64,000 nt of DNA. Origin: Promethearchaeota archaeon. Lineage in GTDB: Archaea; Asgardarchaeota; Lokiarchaeia; Sigyniarchaeales; SOKP01. The DNA lies in NCBI GenBank assembly GCA_018238625.1, contig JABCSY010000008.1, positions 1-64,000 on the forward strand, written 5' to 3'. Made by a program: the position numbers and the translations under genes. Below are positions 1-6,939 of the stretch, in pieces. How positions within the stretch are numbered: the stretch's first letter is position 1; the number at the start of each line of letters is the position of its first letter. Under the pieces are notes generated by a model. The model saw only the letters and a list, made by a program, of their open reading frames with translations. It was not told the origin of the DNA and made no database searches.

Positions 1-68
1 ATAAATTTATAAAAAAACAATGTGTTAATTTTATTGTGTTTAAAACATATAATAAATGATGAATAAAT

Positions 69-374
69 ATGGGTAAGACTATAACATCAAGGTTACCAGA
101 TAAAATGGTTGAAGAGATAGAAAGAATTGCAAAGTTAGAGAATCTTGATAGGTCTAGTGTCGTGAGAAGGCTATTAAATAAGGCAATTCCCGAATGGAAA
201 CTAGAGTATGCTTTAAAATTATATCAACATAAAGAAATTTCTTTAGGAAAAGCAGCGGAATTAAGTTCTCTATCTATATGGGAAATGTTAGAAAAATTGT
301 CACAAAATAGTATTCCTCTTAATTATGACCTTGAAGAATTAGAAAGTGATTTGGAAAAGGTTAAAGAATTATGA
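69..374 (+). CDS. RHH / UPF0175-like antitoxin
   Basis: A 101-aa DNA-binding antitoxin candidate. Residues 1-45 (start MGKTITSRLPDKMVEEIERI, then SSVVRRLLNKAI) read as a ribbon-helix-helix domain, and residues 48-85 (LYQHKEISLGKAAELSSLSIWEML) match the UPF0175 family helix block that includes a second helix-turn-helix-like segment. The C-terminus is acidic and probably wraps the toxin. Its stop overlaps the start of the next gene by 4 bases (ATGA), so the two are translated together. By family knowledge the complex would repress its own promoter. The call as antitoxin rests on the neighbour and the fold pattern, not on proof of toxicity. Confidence 0.75.
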   Translation: MGKTITSRLPDKMVEEIERIAKLENLDRSSVVRRLLNKAIPEWKLEYALKLYQHKEISLGKAAELSSLSIWEMLEKLSQNSIPLNYDLEELESDLEKVKEL

Positions 375-871
375 CACAATATTCAATCATTTCAAATGCA
401 ACTCCTTTAATTGCATTCATTAAAAAAAATGAACTATCCATATTAAAAACCCTTTTTAAAGAAATAATTATTCCTAAAGCTGTTTATGATGAGATTTTAA
501 ATACACCTAGAACTTTAAATAAAGAAGGAGAGATTTTAAAGAAAGAAATAAAAAACAAATGGATTCGTATTAGAGAAATTACTAAACTAAAATTTTCTGA
601 ATTAAATCTTGGAAGAGGAGAAACCGAAGCACTTAATTTATGTATAGAATCCAATAACCCATTATTACTTATTGATGAAAAAAAAGCAAGGAATATCGCT
701 AAATCTTTAAAGATAGATGTATTAGGAACTATAGGGATATTATTACTCGTTAATAAAAGAGGGCTAAAAAATGAACAAGAAATATTAGAAAATTTAGATC
801 TTTTAATTAAAAAGGGGTTTTATTTGTCAAGCGAAGTAATTTTAGGTTTTTTAAATAAAATTAGGAAATGA
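371..871 (+). CDS. DUF3368 PIN-like toxin
   Basis: A 166-aa protein of the DUF3368 family, a branch of the PIN-domain RNase fold that is usually paired with UPF0175 or RHH antitoxins. Visible hallmarks are ISNATPLIAFIKKNEL at the N-terminus (the first acidic Asp of classical PIN is Asn here, as is common in DUF3368), the YDEIL segment, the LGRGETEAL helix with its conserved Glu, LLIDEKKARNIAKSL with an acidic pair, and VLGTIGILLLVNKRGL. Full length for the family. It overlaps the antitoxin by 4 bases. Predicted to cleave RNA when freed from the antitoxin; substrate unknown. Confidence 0.8.
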   Translation: MTQYSIISNATPLIAFIKKNELSILKTLFKEIIIPKAVYDEILNTPRTLNKEGEILKKEIKNKWIRIREITKLKFSELNLGRGETEALNLCIESNNPLLLIDEKKARNIAKSLKIDVLGTIGILLLVNKRGLKNEQEILENLDLLIKKGFYLSSEVILGFLNKIRK

Positions 872-1005
872 GTTATAAAATAAATTATAATATGTCTATT
901 AATTTAGATAATTTTAGTATATCGATTGATTATATTTGCATAGGGAAATATATCCATTTTCTCTTATTTCTTGTTTAATGTTCTATATTTTTCTATAACG
1001 ATAGG

Positions 1006-1266
1006 TTATTTAACCAGAAATACCATCAGACTAAGAACAAAGTAGTAGAGTTGATAAGGACTGACCATTATTCTTTCGATTAAACCCATGTAATTATTTT
1101 TGGCAAAGATGCCTGAGATAATTACAAGAATTAATGAAACTATAGCTGAAATGAGTGAGAACGTAGCAAAAGCACTCCATACTGCTACTAACTGTAATCG
1201 AAACCACAGTGCCACCATCCCAGCAATTGTGAATATTCCTATTGCAACCACAAGGTTGCAATATTT
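1006..1266 (-). pseudogene. Remnant of a DUF998-like membrane protein
   Basis: On the minus strand, directly after the HxlR stop codon and in the same reading frame, there are about 87 open codons. The last 81 (from a GTG at 1251) encode three hydrophobic helices ending in a segment IERIMVSPYQLYYFVLSLMV that resembles the C-terminus of DUF998-type multi-pass proteins. A whole protein of that family would have about 200 residues and six or more helices, so only the last part is present, and the usual first half is absent. I read this as a truncated copy. A real small three-helix protein started at the GTG is the alternative. DUF998 assignment is weak. Confidence 0.4.
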
Positions 1267-1698
1267 TTAGATCTTTCCCCGATGCATCCAAAAGAGAAAC
1301 AACGGTACTAATAAAAGAATTAATTTTCTCCCGTATTCGGTCAATTTATAAGACACGCCAACGGGGCGAGTGTTGTGGATTATCCTATCAAGAATCTTAT
1401 TTTCTTCCAATTCTTTTAATCGATCGTTAAGGATTCGTGAACTTATTTTTGGTAATCCTTTTTTTAATTCACTATAGTGGGATTCACCTAACACCAGTGT
1501 AAGATATAAAATATCAATTGTCCACTTACCTTGGATTAAACTTATTGCTTGGCGAAGGCCCTCTCTTTCCATATTAAGTCGATTGAGGTCGTGTGGAAAT
1601 TTATGTAATTCACGAACTACGCAATCCTCAGAAGTTTTTATAATTACAGGAATTAATTCCAAAAGTTCTTTAAAAGTTTCAAAATTTTCTTCATTCAT
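1267..1698 (-). CDS. HxlR-family winged-helix regulator
   Basis: A 143-aa transcription regulator of the HxlR/MarR-like type. The core reads LIQGKWTIDILYLTLVLGESHYSELKKG then PKISSRILNDRLKELEENKILDR and VSYKLTEYGRKL, the standard KW-x-I, helix-turn-helix, and wing pattern. The N-terminus has CVVRELHKF, with one cysteine upstream of the winged helix, where HxlR proteins often carry a redox-sensing cysteine. I place the start at the ATG at 1698, because GTGAT at 1703-1707 then serves as ribosome binding site; a GTG at 1707 would add three residues. The C-terminus (LLLVPLFLFWMHRGKI) is unusually hydrophobic. It is followed in frame by a membrane-protein remnant. Confidence 0.8.
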   Translation of the reverse strand: MNEENFETFKELLELIPVIIKTSEDCVVRELHKFPHDLNRLNMEREGLRQAISLIQGKWTIDILYLTLVLGESHYSELKKGLPKISSRILNDRLKELEENKILDRIIHNTRPVGVSYKLTEYGRKLILLLVPLFLFWMHRGKI

Positions 1699-1886
1699 TA
1701 AAATCACATATAGAAAGATGGTGTAAAATTATGCATCTTACGTTAAAAAAGTTCCTTTTTCCTTTATTAGGGAAGATTAAATTAATATAATTAACAATAA
1801 AAGTAATTGAAAGAAATGATGATACAATTAATTTTAAACTATATTTAATAGAAATTTAATTTTTGACTATTGGAGGATTAATTAAA

Positions 1887-2546
1887 ATGAAAGTGTTAGG
1901 AATAATTGGAGCTGCTCGTAAAAATGGAACTGTTAGTTCATTAACAAAAAAAGTTTTGGAAGGAACACAAGAAAATGGGAATTTAACAGAACTTATTAAC
2001 TTGTATGATTACGATATTCAACACTGTAAAGGTTGTTGGAGTTGTCATACGGGGAAGTGTACGATAGACGACGATTTTGAGAAAGTTTTTATTAAAATAA
2101 AAGAAGCAGATATTATTATTTTAGGAAGTCCAGTTTATTGGGCGAATATCTCAGGGATTATGAAAACATTTTTCGATAGACATACAGTTCACATGCATAA
2201 CCGATTCCCTGATGGACGTGATTTATGGAAACTTCCGACAAGAGAAAAAATTAAAAAAGGTAGAAATGCTTTGAAAAAATTTGGTCCCATGGATAGAGAA
2301 GATTTTAAGAAAAAGCAATATATCTTAATTGTAGCATCAACTGTTCCTTTTAAACACATCTTTGGTGGGAGAAAAGAAGTAGTTCCAACAATAAATGCAT
2401 TGAAAAGATATATTAACAAGTTACAAGGAAAATTAATTGGTAAACTCATTTACACGGATACATTGTTCCGATTTTTTAAGAAAAAAAGAGATAAAATGAT
2501 GAATAAAGCTTTTCGACTCGGAAAATCTCTTAAAAAAACGCCATAA
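1887..2546 (+). CDS. Iron-sulfur flavoprotein (NADPH-dependent FMN reductase family)
   Basis: A 219-aa flavodoxin-like protein. MKVLGIIGAARKNGTVSSL is the FMN phosphate-binding start, GSPVYWANISGIMKTFFDR the flavin-ring loop, and HCKGCWSCHTGKC a compact CX2CX2CX4C cluster that matches the 4Fe-4S site of archaeal iron-sulfur flavoproteins. It should pass electrons between ferredoxin-like partners and a small oxidant in the cytoplasm. The ATG at 1887 is preferred because a strong GGAGGA lies 9 bases upstream (1872-1877); a TTG at 1863 would place that motif inside the gene. The C-terminal 60 residues are lysine-rich and longer than in minimal members. It is a monocistronic gene. Confidence 0.85.
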   Translation: MKVLGIIGAARKNGTVSSLTKKVLEGTQENGNLTELINLYDYDIQHCKGCWSCHTGKCTIDDDFEKVFIKIKEADIIILGSPVYWANISGIMKTFFDRHTVHMHNRFPDGRDLWKLPTREKIKKGRNALKKFGPMDREDFKKKQYILIVASTVPFKHIFGGRKEVVPTINALKRYINKLQGKLIGKLIYTDTLFRFFKKKRDKMMNKAFRLGKSLKKTP

Positions 2547-2801
2547 GATTTGGGAAAAAACAAAAAGAAATGAGTAGAAGTTGAGATATTTTGAGGATAT
2601 GGAATCTTATTGATTATATAGACGACCCAATAGTTTTAAATGCGTTAAAAAAAATTATCACATTAAATTAGAAGAAATTAATAGTCTCTATTTGTTTTAT
2701 TTATTTAAAGATAAGATTTATTTGGTTAATCTTATTAGTTTTAAAGAATAATTTAGACGGAAAATATATTAAAATTAAAATATTTCATATGGGGTGATTT
2801 T

Positions 2802-2957
2802 TTGAGCAAACGAGGGAGAATGGGAGGATCTAAAGCTGCAGGACCGGGTGGTAGTTGCAAGTGTCCTAAATGTGGCAAAACTATGAAACATCAAGTGGGC
2901 ATACCTTGCTACCAGCAAAATTGTCCAAAATGTGGTACTAAAATGGTTAGAAAATAA
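2802..2957 (+). CDS. 51-aa double CPKCG zinc-ribbon protein
   Basis: A small protein started by TTG at 2802 behind GGGGTGAT (2791-2798), a good match to the archaeal anti-Shine-Dalgarno. The product begins with a basic glycine-rich stretch (SKRGRMGGSKAAGPGG) and then has two knuckles, CKCPKCGKTM and NCPKCGTKMVRK, 13 residues apart, which can bind one zinc ion as a ribbon. The GPGG-x-C-x-CPKCG layout recurs in short proteins of anaerobes, often near iron-sulfur or nitrogenase-cofactor-like genes; that association is from memory. The opposite strand also has an open frame, but the zinc-ribbon pattern and the ribosome binding site show this strand is coding. Confidence 0.75.
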   Translation: MSKRGRMGGSKAAGPGGSCKCPKCGKTMKHQVGIPCYQQNCPKCGTKMVRK

Positions 2958-3121
2958 GTAGATATTCATAAGACTTTAAAATATATTTATAATCCACTTT
3001 TTTTAATGAACGAATTTTCTTATATTTTATATTGTAGATTACGATGCGTACTTAATCGATCTTAAATTCCCTCTAAAAGATCATTAAATCTTATTATTTT
3101 TACCTTAATTTTTTAATAAGG

Positions 3122-3139
3122 TTATCATACGATTGATAA
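3122..3139. promoter_or_regulatory. Candidate operator palindrome TTATCA-N6-TGATAA
   Basis: A perfect inverted repeat with six-base arms and spacer TACGAT sits at the 5' end of the duplicated upstream region. A dimeric HTH protein could bind it. The Lrp-type regulator encoded at 8398-9282 lies between the two operator copies and is the obvious candidate, but nothing in the sequence proves the pairing. Confidence 0.5.
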
Positions 3140-3218
3140 TCGGTTTGTATTGGGTAATTTTTTATTTAATCTAATACTTGATTGAATAAAATTAAGTTAA
3201 TCTTTAAACAAAGATACT
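3122..3218. repeat. 97-bp upstream repeat, copy 1
   Basis: This stretch aligns without gaps to 11624-11720, with about five mismatches in 97 bases. It lies 40 bases before the chimeric mini-ORF at 3258, just as copy 2 lies 30 bases before the intact gene at 11750. It begins with a palindrome and contains an AT-rich TTTTTTATTTAA segment that could be the TATA box. The first 120 coding bases that follow are visibly less alike between the two loci than this non-coding stretch. Confidence 0.9.
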
Positions 3219-3257
3219 CAATTAAGTTAAAATTTAAATTTCAGTTAGGTTATTACT

Positions 3258-3458
3258 ATGCTAATCAGCTTCCCGAACATGGGTCCGAACTGGGTGGCTT
3301 TTAAAACCTTATTCACGAGTCTTGATTTAGATGTGGTTGTTCCAGATCCAACTAATCGAGAAGCTATTAAGATTCGAATAGAATCCTTCACTGAAATTAT
3401 TAAGCGCAAGAAGAGAATGCAAGCTGGAAAAAAGAAAGCGAAAAGAAGCGTGCAATAA
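3258..3458 (+). pseudogene. Chimeric mini-ORF: COG3581 start joined to a COG3580/DUF2229 tail
   Basis: A 66-codon frame. Residues 1-39 match the first 39 residues of the COG3581-type protein at 11750 almost exactly (SFPNMGPNWVAFKTLFTSL, PDPTNREAIKI). Residues 40-55 (RIESFTEIIKRKKRMQ) instead match the extreme C-terminus of the DUF2229 half of the gene that follows (RVESFVEMIRRKKYK). All cluster cysteines and the whole core are missing, so it cannot be a working enzyme. The simplest reading is one large in-frame deletion that ran from the first gene of a duplicated operon into the last gene. Whether the 66-aa peptide is still made is unknown. Confidence 0.75.
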
Positions 3459-3493
3459 TCGTTTCGTACAATAATCCCAACCCTGTGTTTAAC

Positions 3494-5911
3494 ATGAGCG
3501 AAGAAAAACTAGCAATACATAAAAGAAAAGTAGAAGCGATCTCTGAAATGGTTAGAAATGCGTACGATAACGCGAAGCCGGGGGAATATTTCTCTCTAAA
3601 AAAGGCAAGCGTTTCCCACATGGCTCCACAGCCGGATAATCCGACCTATAGTGACAAGCCGATAGACGTGAGGTCACTTACAGACATTATTGAGATAAAC
3701 ACGGATACAAGGACGTGTATTGCAGAAGCAGGGATTACTTTTGTTAGGCTTGCAACAGAAACCTTAAAGTATGGGCTCGTACCGCAATGTGTTTCCGAGC
3801 TCAAGGGAATCACGATAGGCGGGGTAGTAGCAGGATGTTCAGTTGAATCCATGTCTTTCAAGTATGGGGGATTTTTCGATTCCTGTGAAGAAATAGAGAT
3901 TGTGACAGGAACAGGTGACATAATGTTATGCACGAAAAGTGATAACCATGAAATATTCGAGATGCTGCACGGGAGTTTCGGCACGATTGCAATCATCACG
4001 CTCCTGAAGTTCAAGCTCGTTCCAGCAAAAGAGTGCGTCCGCATCGATTACATCCGTTACGATACTTTTAGTGAATACATGGAAGCTATCAAGCAACACT
4101 ACGAAAAGCAGGATATTGAAATGATGGACGGGCTTATCTTCTCCGAGAATATGAACGTACTCTGCGTTGCCAGCTTCGTTGATGAGGAGGAAGCTCCTTA
4201 CAAGAGTGAATATTTCTACGATATTTATTACAAAAGTGCGATGAAAAAAAAGCGAGACTTCCTCTCCACCATAGATTATTTTTTCAGGTATGATGCAGAT
4301 TGCCACTGGTCGATACGGAATGTTGCTGGAGGAATTTTTGAGAATAAAGTAGTCCGGTGGTTAGTAGGGCCCTTTATACTTGGATCGACAAATATTCTTA
4401 AGATCAGCGAACGATTGCCATTTTTAACTAAGAAGGGGGGAGAACCGGACGTGATTATTGATGTCTTCATACCAATCACTCACGCGGAAGAGTTTTTCAA
4501 TTGGTACCTGGAGTTATTTGATTACTTCCCGGTTTGGATCGTCCCTTACCGCATGCAAAAAAACAAACTAGATGGGTACAAGTTCTACCCGTGGCTCAAT
4601 CAAGACATGATCGCTCCCATCGAGGATGAACTATTCATAGATTTTGCCATCTACGGGTTCGAGCAAAAAAGAAAGGGATTTAACTTCTATAAAGCGCTAG
4701 AAGAAAAGGTTCATGAGCTCAGGGGAATGAAAACCCTGATAACTCACAATTTCTACGAGGAAGACTTGTTCTGGAAGGTATATAACAAAAAATTTTACGA
4801 TAAAGTGAAAGAACGAACGGATCCCAAGAACCTATTTCGAAACTTGTACGAAAAGACGAATTATAAAAATCAGAAAAAGACTGAAAAGACGAAAAGACTG
4901 AAGGTAGGTATACCACGTTCCCTGTATTTCTACAAGTATTTTCCATTATGGGAAGGAATGCTTACAAGTCTTGGTTGCGAAGTTATTGTGAGTCCAGAAA
5001 CAAACAAAGAAATTCTTACCAACGGATCTAATCAATCTGCAACCGATTTATGCATTCCAGTCAAGATTCATTATGGTCACGTGAATTATTTATCGAGAAA
5101 TCACCCCGATCTAGATTTTATATTTGTTCCAAGACTCATTAGTAAAAGTAATGATCATTATTTTTGTCCGAAATTCCTGATCCTTCCAGATGTCACTCAA
5201 CACTCAGCAGTTTCTAATATTCCCGTTATTGAATGGATTTTTAATGCCAGGGAACATTCAATGATGAAATCAGCAATAGATTTTGGAAAAACATTAGATA
5301 AATCAAAAGAAGAATCAAAACTGGCGTATGAGAATGGATATAAAAAACTTGAAGAATTCCATGAGTTGATTGAGGATGGAATTCTTGTTCCTGATGCATT
5401 TTACAAAATGTATCCTTTTGAAAAATATCCAAATTATAAGTTTAAGAAAAGATTTCGACCTAAACTTAACAAAGATTATGAAAATTATCCACTTTCATTA
5501 ATGGTTCTTGGTCATCCATACAATACTTATGAATCAATTATTAATCATGGATTAATGGATATTCTCAAATCCAATTTTGTTGATGTTGTAACTGTTGAAA
5601 ATGCTCCAAAGGAAATCTTCTCAAGAAGAGTTGAAATTGATGATAATTTTTGCAATTTCTGGGATAATGAAGATGAATTGATGCAATTATCTGATTATGT
5701 TATACATAATGAAGAGATTGATGGGGGTATTTTCTTGATTTCTTTTGCATGTGGTCCTGATTCTTTAATTCAAGAATTGGTAATGCAGGATTTTGACATG
5801 AAAGATAAGCCTTATATTAATCTCACATTAGATGAACACACTGGAGAATCTCAAATAACTACAAGAGTAGAATCTTTTGTCGAAATGATAAGGAGGAAGA
5901 AATACAAATGA
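3494..5911 (+). CDS. DHCR24-like FAD reductase fused to DUF2229 (COG3580) cluster protein
   Basis: An 805-aa fusion. Residues 1-455 follow the whole length of Delta24-sterol reductase (DHCR24, a PCMH-type FAD enzyme): ITIGGVVAGCSVESMSFKYG is the FAD-binding loop, then LHGSFGTIAIITLLKFKLVPAK, FENKVVRWLVGPFI, YFPVWIVPYR and the terminal EEDLFWKVYNKKFYDKVKER. Residues 467-805 are DUF2229: KRLKVGIPRSLYFYKYFPLW, LCIPVKIHYGHVNYL, IFVPRL, FCPKFLILPD, ISFACGPDS, with cysteines suited to an iron-sulfur cluster. The first half is visibly richer in G+C than the second, with the change near the joint (about 4840-4980), so the first half was probably acquired. The ATG at 3494 is chosen; a GTG at 3485 adds three residues. 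The stop overlaps the activase start by 4 bases. Substrate unknown; a C=C bond of a lipid or acyl group is an inference. Confidence 0.85.
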   Translation: MSEEKLAIHKRKVEAISEMVRNAYDNAKPGEYFSLKKASVSHMAPQPDNPTYSDKPIDVRSLTDIIEINTDTRTCIAEAGITFVRLATETLKYGLVPQCVSELKGITIGGVVAGCSVESMSFKYGGFFDSCEEIEIVTGTGDIMLCTKSDNHEIFEMLHGSFGTIAIITLLKFKLVPAKECVRIDYIRYDTFSEYMEAIKQHYEKQDIEMMDGLIFSENMNVLCVASFVDEEEAPYKSEYFYDIYYKSAMKKKRDFLSTIDYFFRYDADCHWSIRNVAGGIFENKVVRWLVGPFILGSTNILKISERLPFLTKKGGEPDVIIDVFIPITHAEEFFNWYLELFDYFPVWIVPYRMQKNKLDGYKFYPWLNQDMIAPIEDELFIDFAIYGFEQKRKGFNFYKALEEKVHELRGMKTLITHNFYEEDLFWKVYNKKFYDKVKERTDPKNLFRNLYEKTNYKNQKKTEKTKRLKVGIPRSLYFYKYFPLWEGMLTSLGCEVIVSPETNKEILTNGSNQSATDLCIPVKIHYGHVNYLSRNHPDLDFIFVPRLISKSNDHYFCPKFLILPDVTQHSAVSNIPVIEWIFNAREHSMMKSAIDFGKTLDKSKEESKLAYENGYKKLEEFHELIEDGILVPDAFYKMYPFEKYPNYKFKKRFRPKLNKDYENYPLSLMVLGHPYNTYESIINHGLMDILKSNFVDVVTVENAPKEIFSRRVEIDDNFCNFWDNEDELMQLSDYVIHNEEIDGGIFLISFACGPDSLIQELVMQDFDMKDKPYINLTLDEHTGESQITTRVESFVEMIRRKKYK

Positions 5912-6939
5912 ATGAACCAGAATTTATCAAAAATATTCTTTCAGATGATGTGGATGACAAGTTATATCTAGGAATCGATGTCGGAAGTGTCTCCACGAAA
6001 TGTGCAATAATTAATGAGAGAAATGAATTATTGTATGCTACCTGGACCAGAAATGATGGTTCTCCCATTGTTTCTACACAAGAAAATCTAAAATACATGG
6101 AAGAAGTCCTTCCCGATAACATCGAAAAAAGTATTTGTGGTGTTGGGACAACAGGTTCTGCCAGGTATTTAATAAAAGCTCTTATCGGTGCAGATATAGC
6201 AAAACCTGAAATAATTGCTCATGCAATTGGAGCTTCAACTTATACCCCTGATGTGAGAACAATTCTTGAAATCGGGGGACAGGACAGCAAAGTTATATTG
6301 ATGAAAAATGGCATCGTAACAGATTTTAACATGAACAGTGTTTGTGCTGCCGGAACTGGTTCTTTTCTAGATCACCAAGCAGTTCGGATCAAGGTTCCAA
6401 TTGAAGAATTTGGGGATTATGCTCTTCGGGCAGAAGAGGAGGTTTCAATTGCAGGACGATGCACAGTTTTTGCCGAATCTGATATGATCAGTAAACAACA
6501 AGAAGGATATTCTAAAGAATCAATTATCAAGGGATTGTGTAAAGCTCTTGTTAGAAACTACTTGAATAATGTTTGCAAGGGAAAAAAAATGTATCCTCCC
6601 TTTGTATTCCAGGGAGGAGTTGCAGCAAATTCCGGAATAAAAAATGCTTTTGAAGAAGAATTGGGGTATGAAGTCATTGTTCATGAGAACTATTACGTGA
6701 TGGGAGCATTTGGTTCAGCCATTTTGGCAAAGGAACATGTAAATGGACAGATATCTTCTTTTCATGGCCTAAAAGTTAGTGAAATGAACTTGGCTCCAGG
6801 TTCATTTGTCTGTCCTGATTGTGCAAATAGATGTACAGTTAAATACCTTGTCAGGGAAGAAGATAAAAGTAGAGTAACTGGAAGAGAAAAGGATGATGCG
6901 ATATTTGCACGATGGAATAGTAGGTGCGGTAAATGGTAA
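5908..6939 (+). CDS. BadF/HgdC-type ATPase, activator of 2-hydroxyacyl-CoA dehydratase-like reductases
   Basis: A 343-aa ASKHA-fold ATPase. GIDVGSVSTK (residues 22-31) is the first phosphate loop, EIGGQDSKVI the second, and Cys146 (NSVCAAGTGSF) and Cys185 (SIAGRCTVFAESDM) are the ligands through which two subunits hold one 4Fe-4S cluster. ATP hydrolysis drives a low-potential electron onto the partner cluster protein. The C-terminus adds a four-cysteine tail (Cys302, 305, 309, 340) that in the giant bacterial activases lies between the ATPase and DUF2229 parts. It overlaps the genes on both sides (4 and 7 bases), so the three form a tight operon. It is paralogous to 12959-13984. Confidence 0.92.
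   Translation: MNEPEFIKNILSDDVDDKLYLGIDVGSVSTKCAIINERNELLYATWTRNDGSPIVSTQENLKYMEEVLPDNIEKSICGVGTTGSARYLIKALIGADIAKPEIIAHAIGASTYTPDVRTILEIGGQDSKVILMKNGIVTDFNMNSVCAAGTGSFLDHQAVRIKVPIEEFGDYALRAEEEVSIAGRCTVFAESDMISKQQEGYSKESIIKGLCKALVRNYLNNVCKGKKMYPPFVFQGGVAANSGIKNAFEEELGYEVIVHENYYVMGAFGSAILAKEHVNGQISSFHGLKVSEMNLAPGSFVCPDCANRCTVKYLVREEDKSRVTGREKDDAIFARWNSRCGKW

Noticed and set aside
1242-1430. 62-codon plus-strand frame
   Set aside because: It is antisense to the HxlR gene and has no coding features.
2775-2969. Minus-strand 64-codon frame
   Set aside because: It is the antisense shadow of the zinc-ribbon gene at 2802, which has the better ribosome binding site and a clear motif.
3646-4479. Three long antisense open frames opposite the DHCR24-like half (132, 126 and 67 codons)
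   Set aside because: They are a by-product of the higher G+C content on the coding strand; they overlap a strongly conserved domain and have no ribosome binding sites or family pattern.
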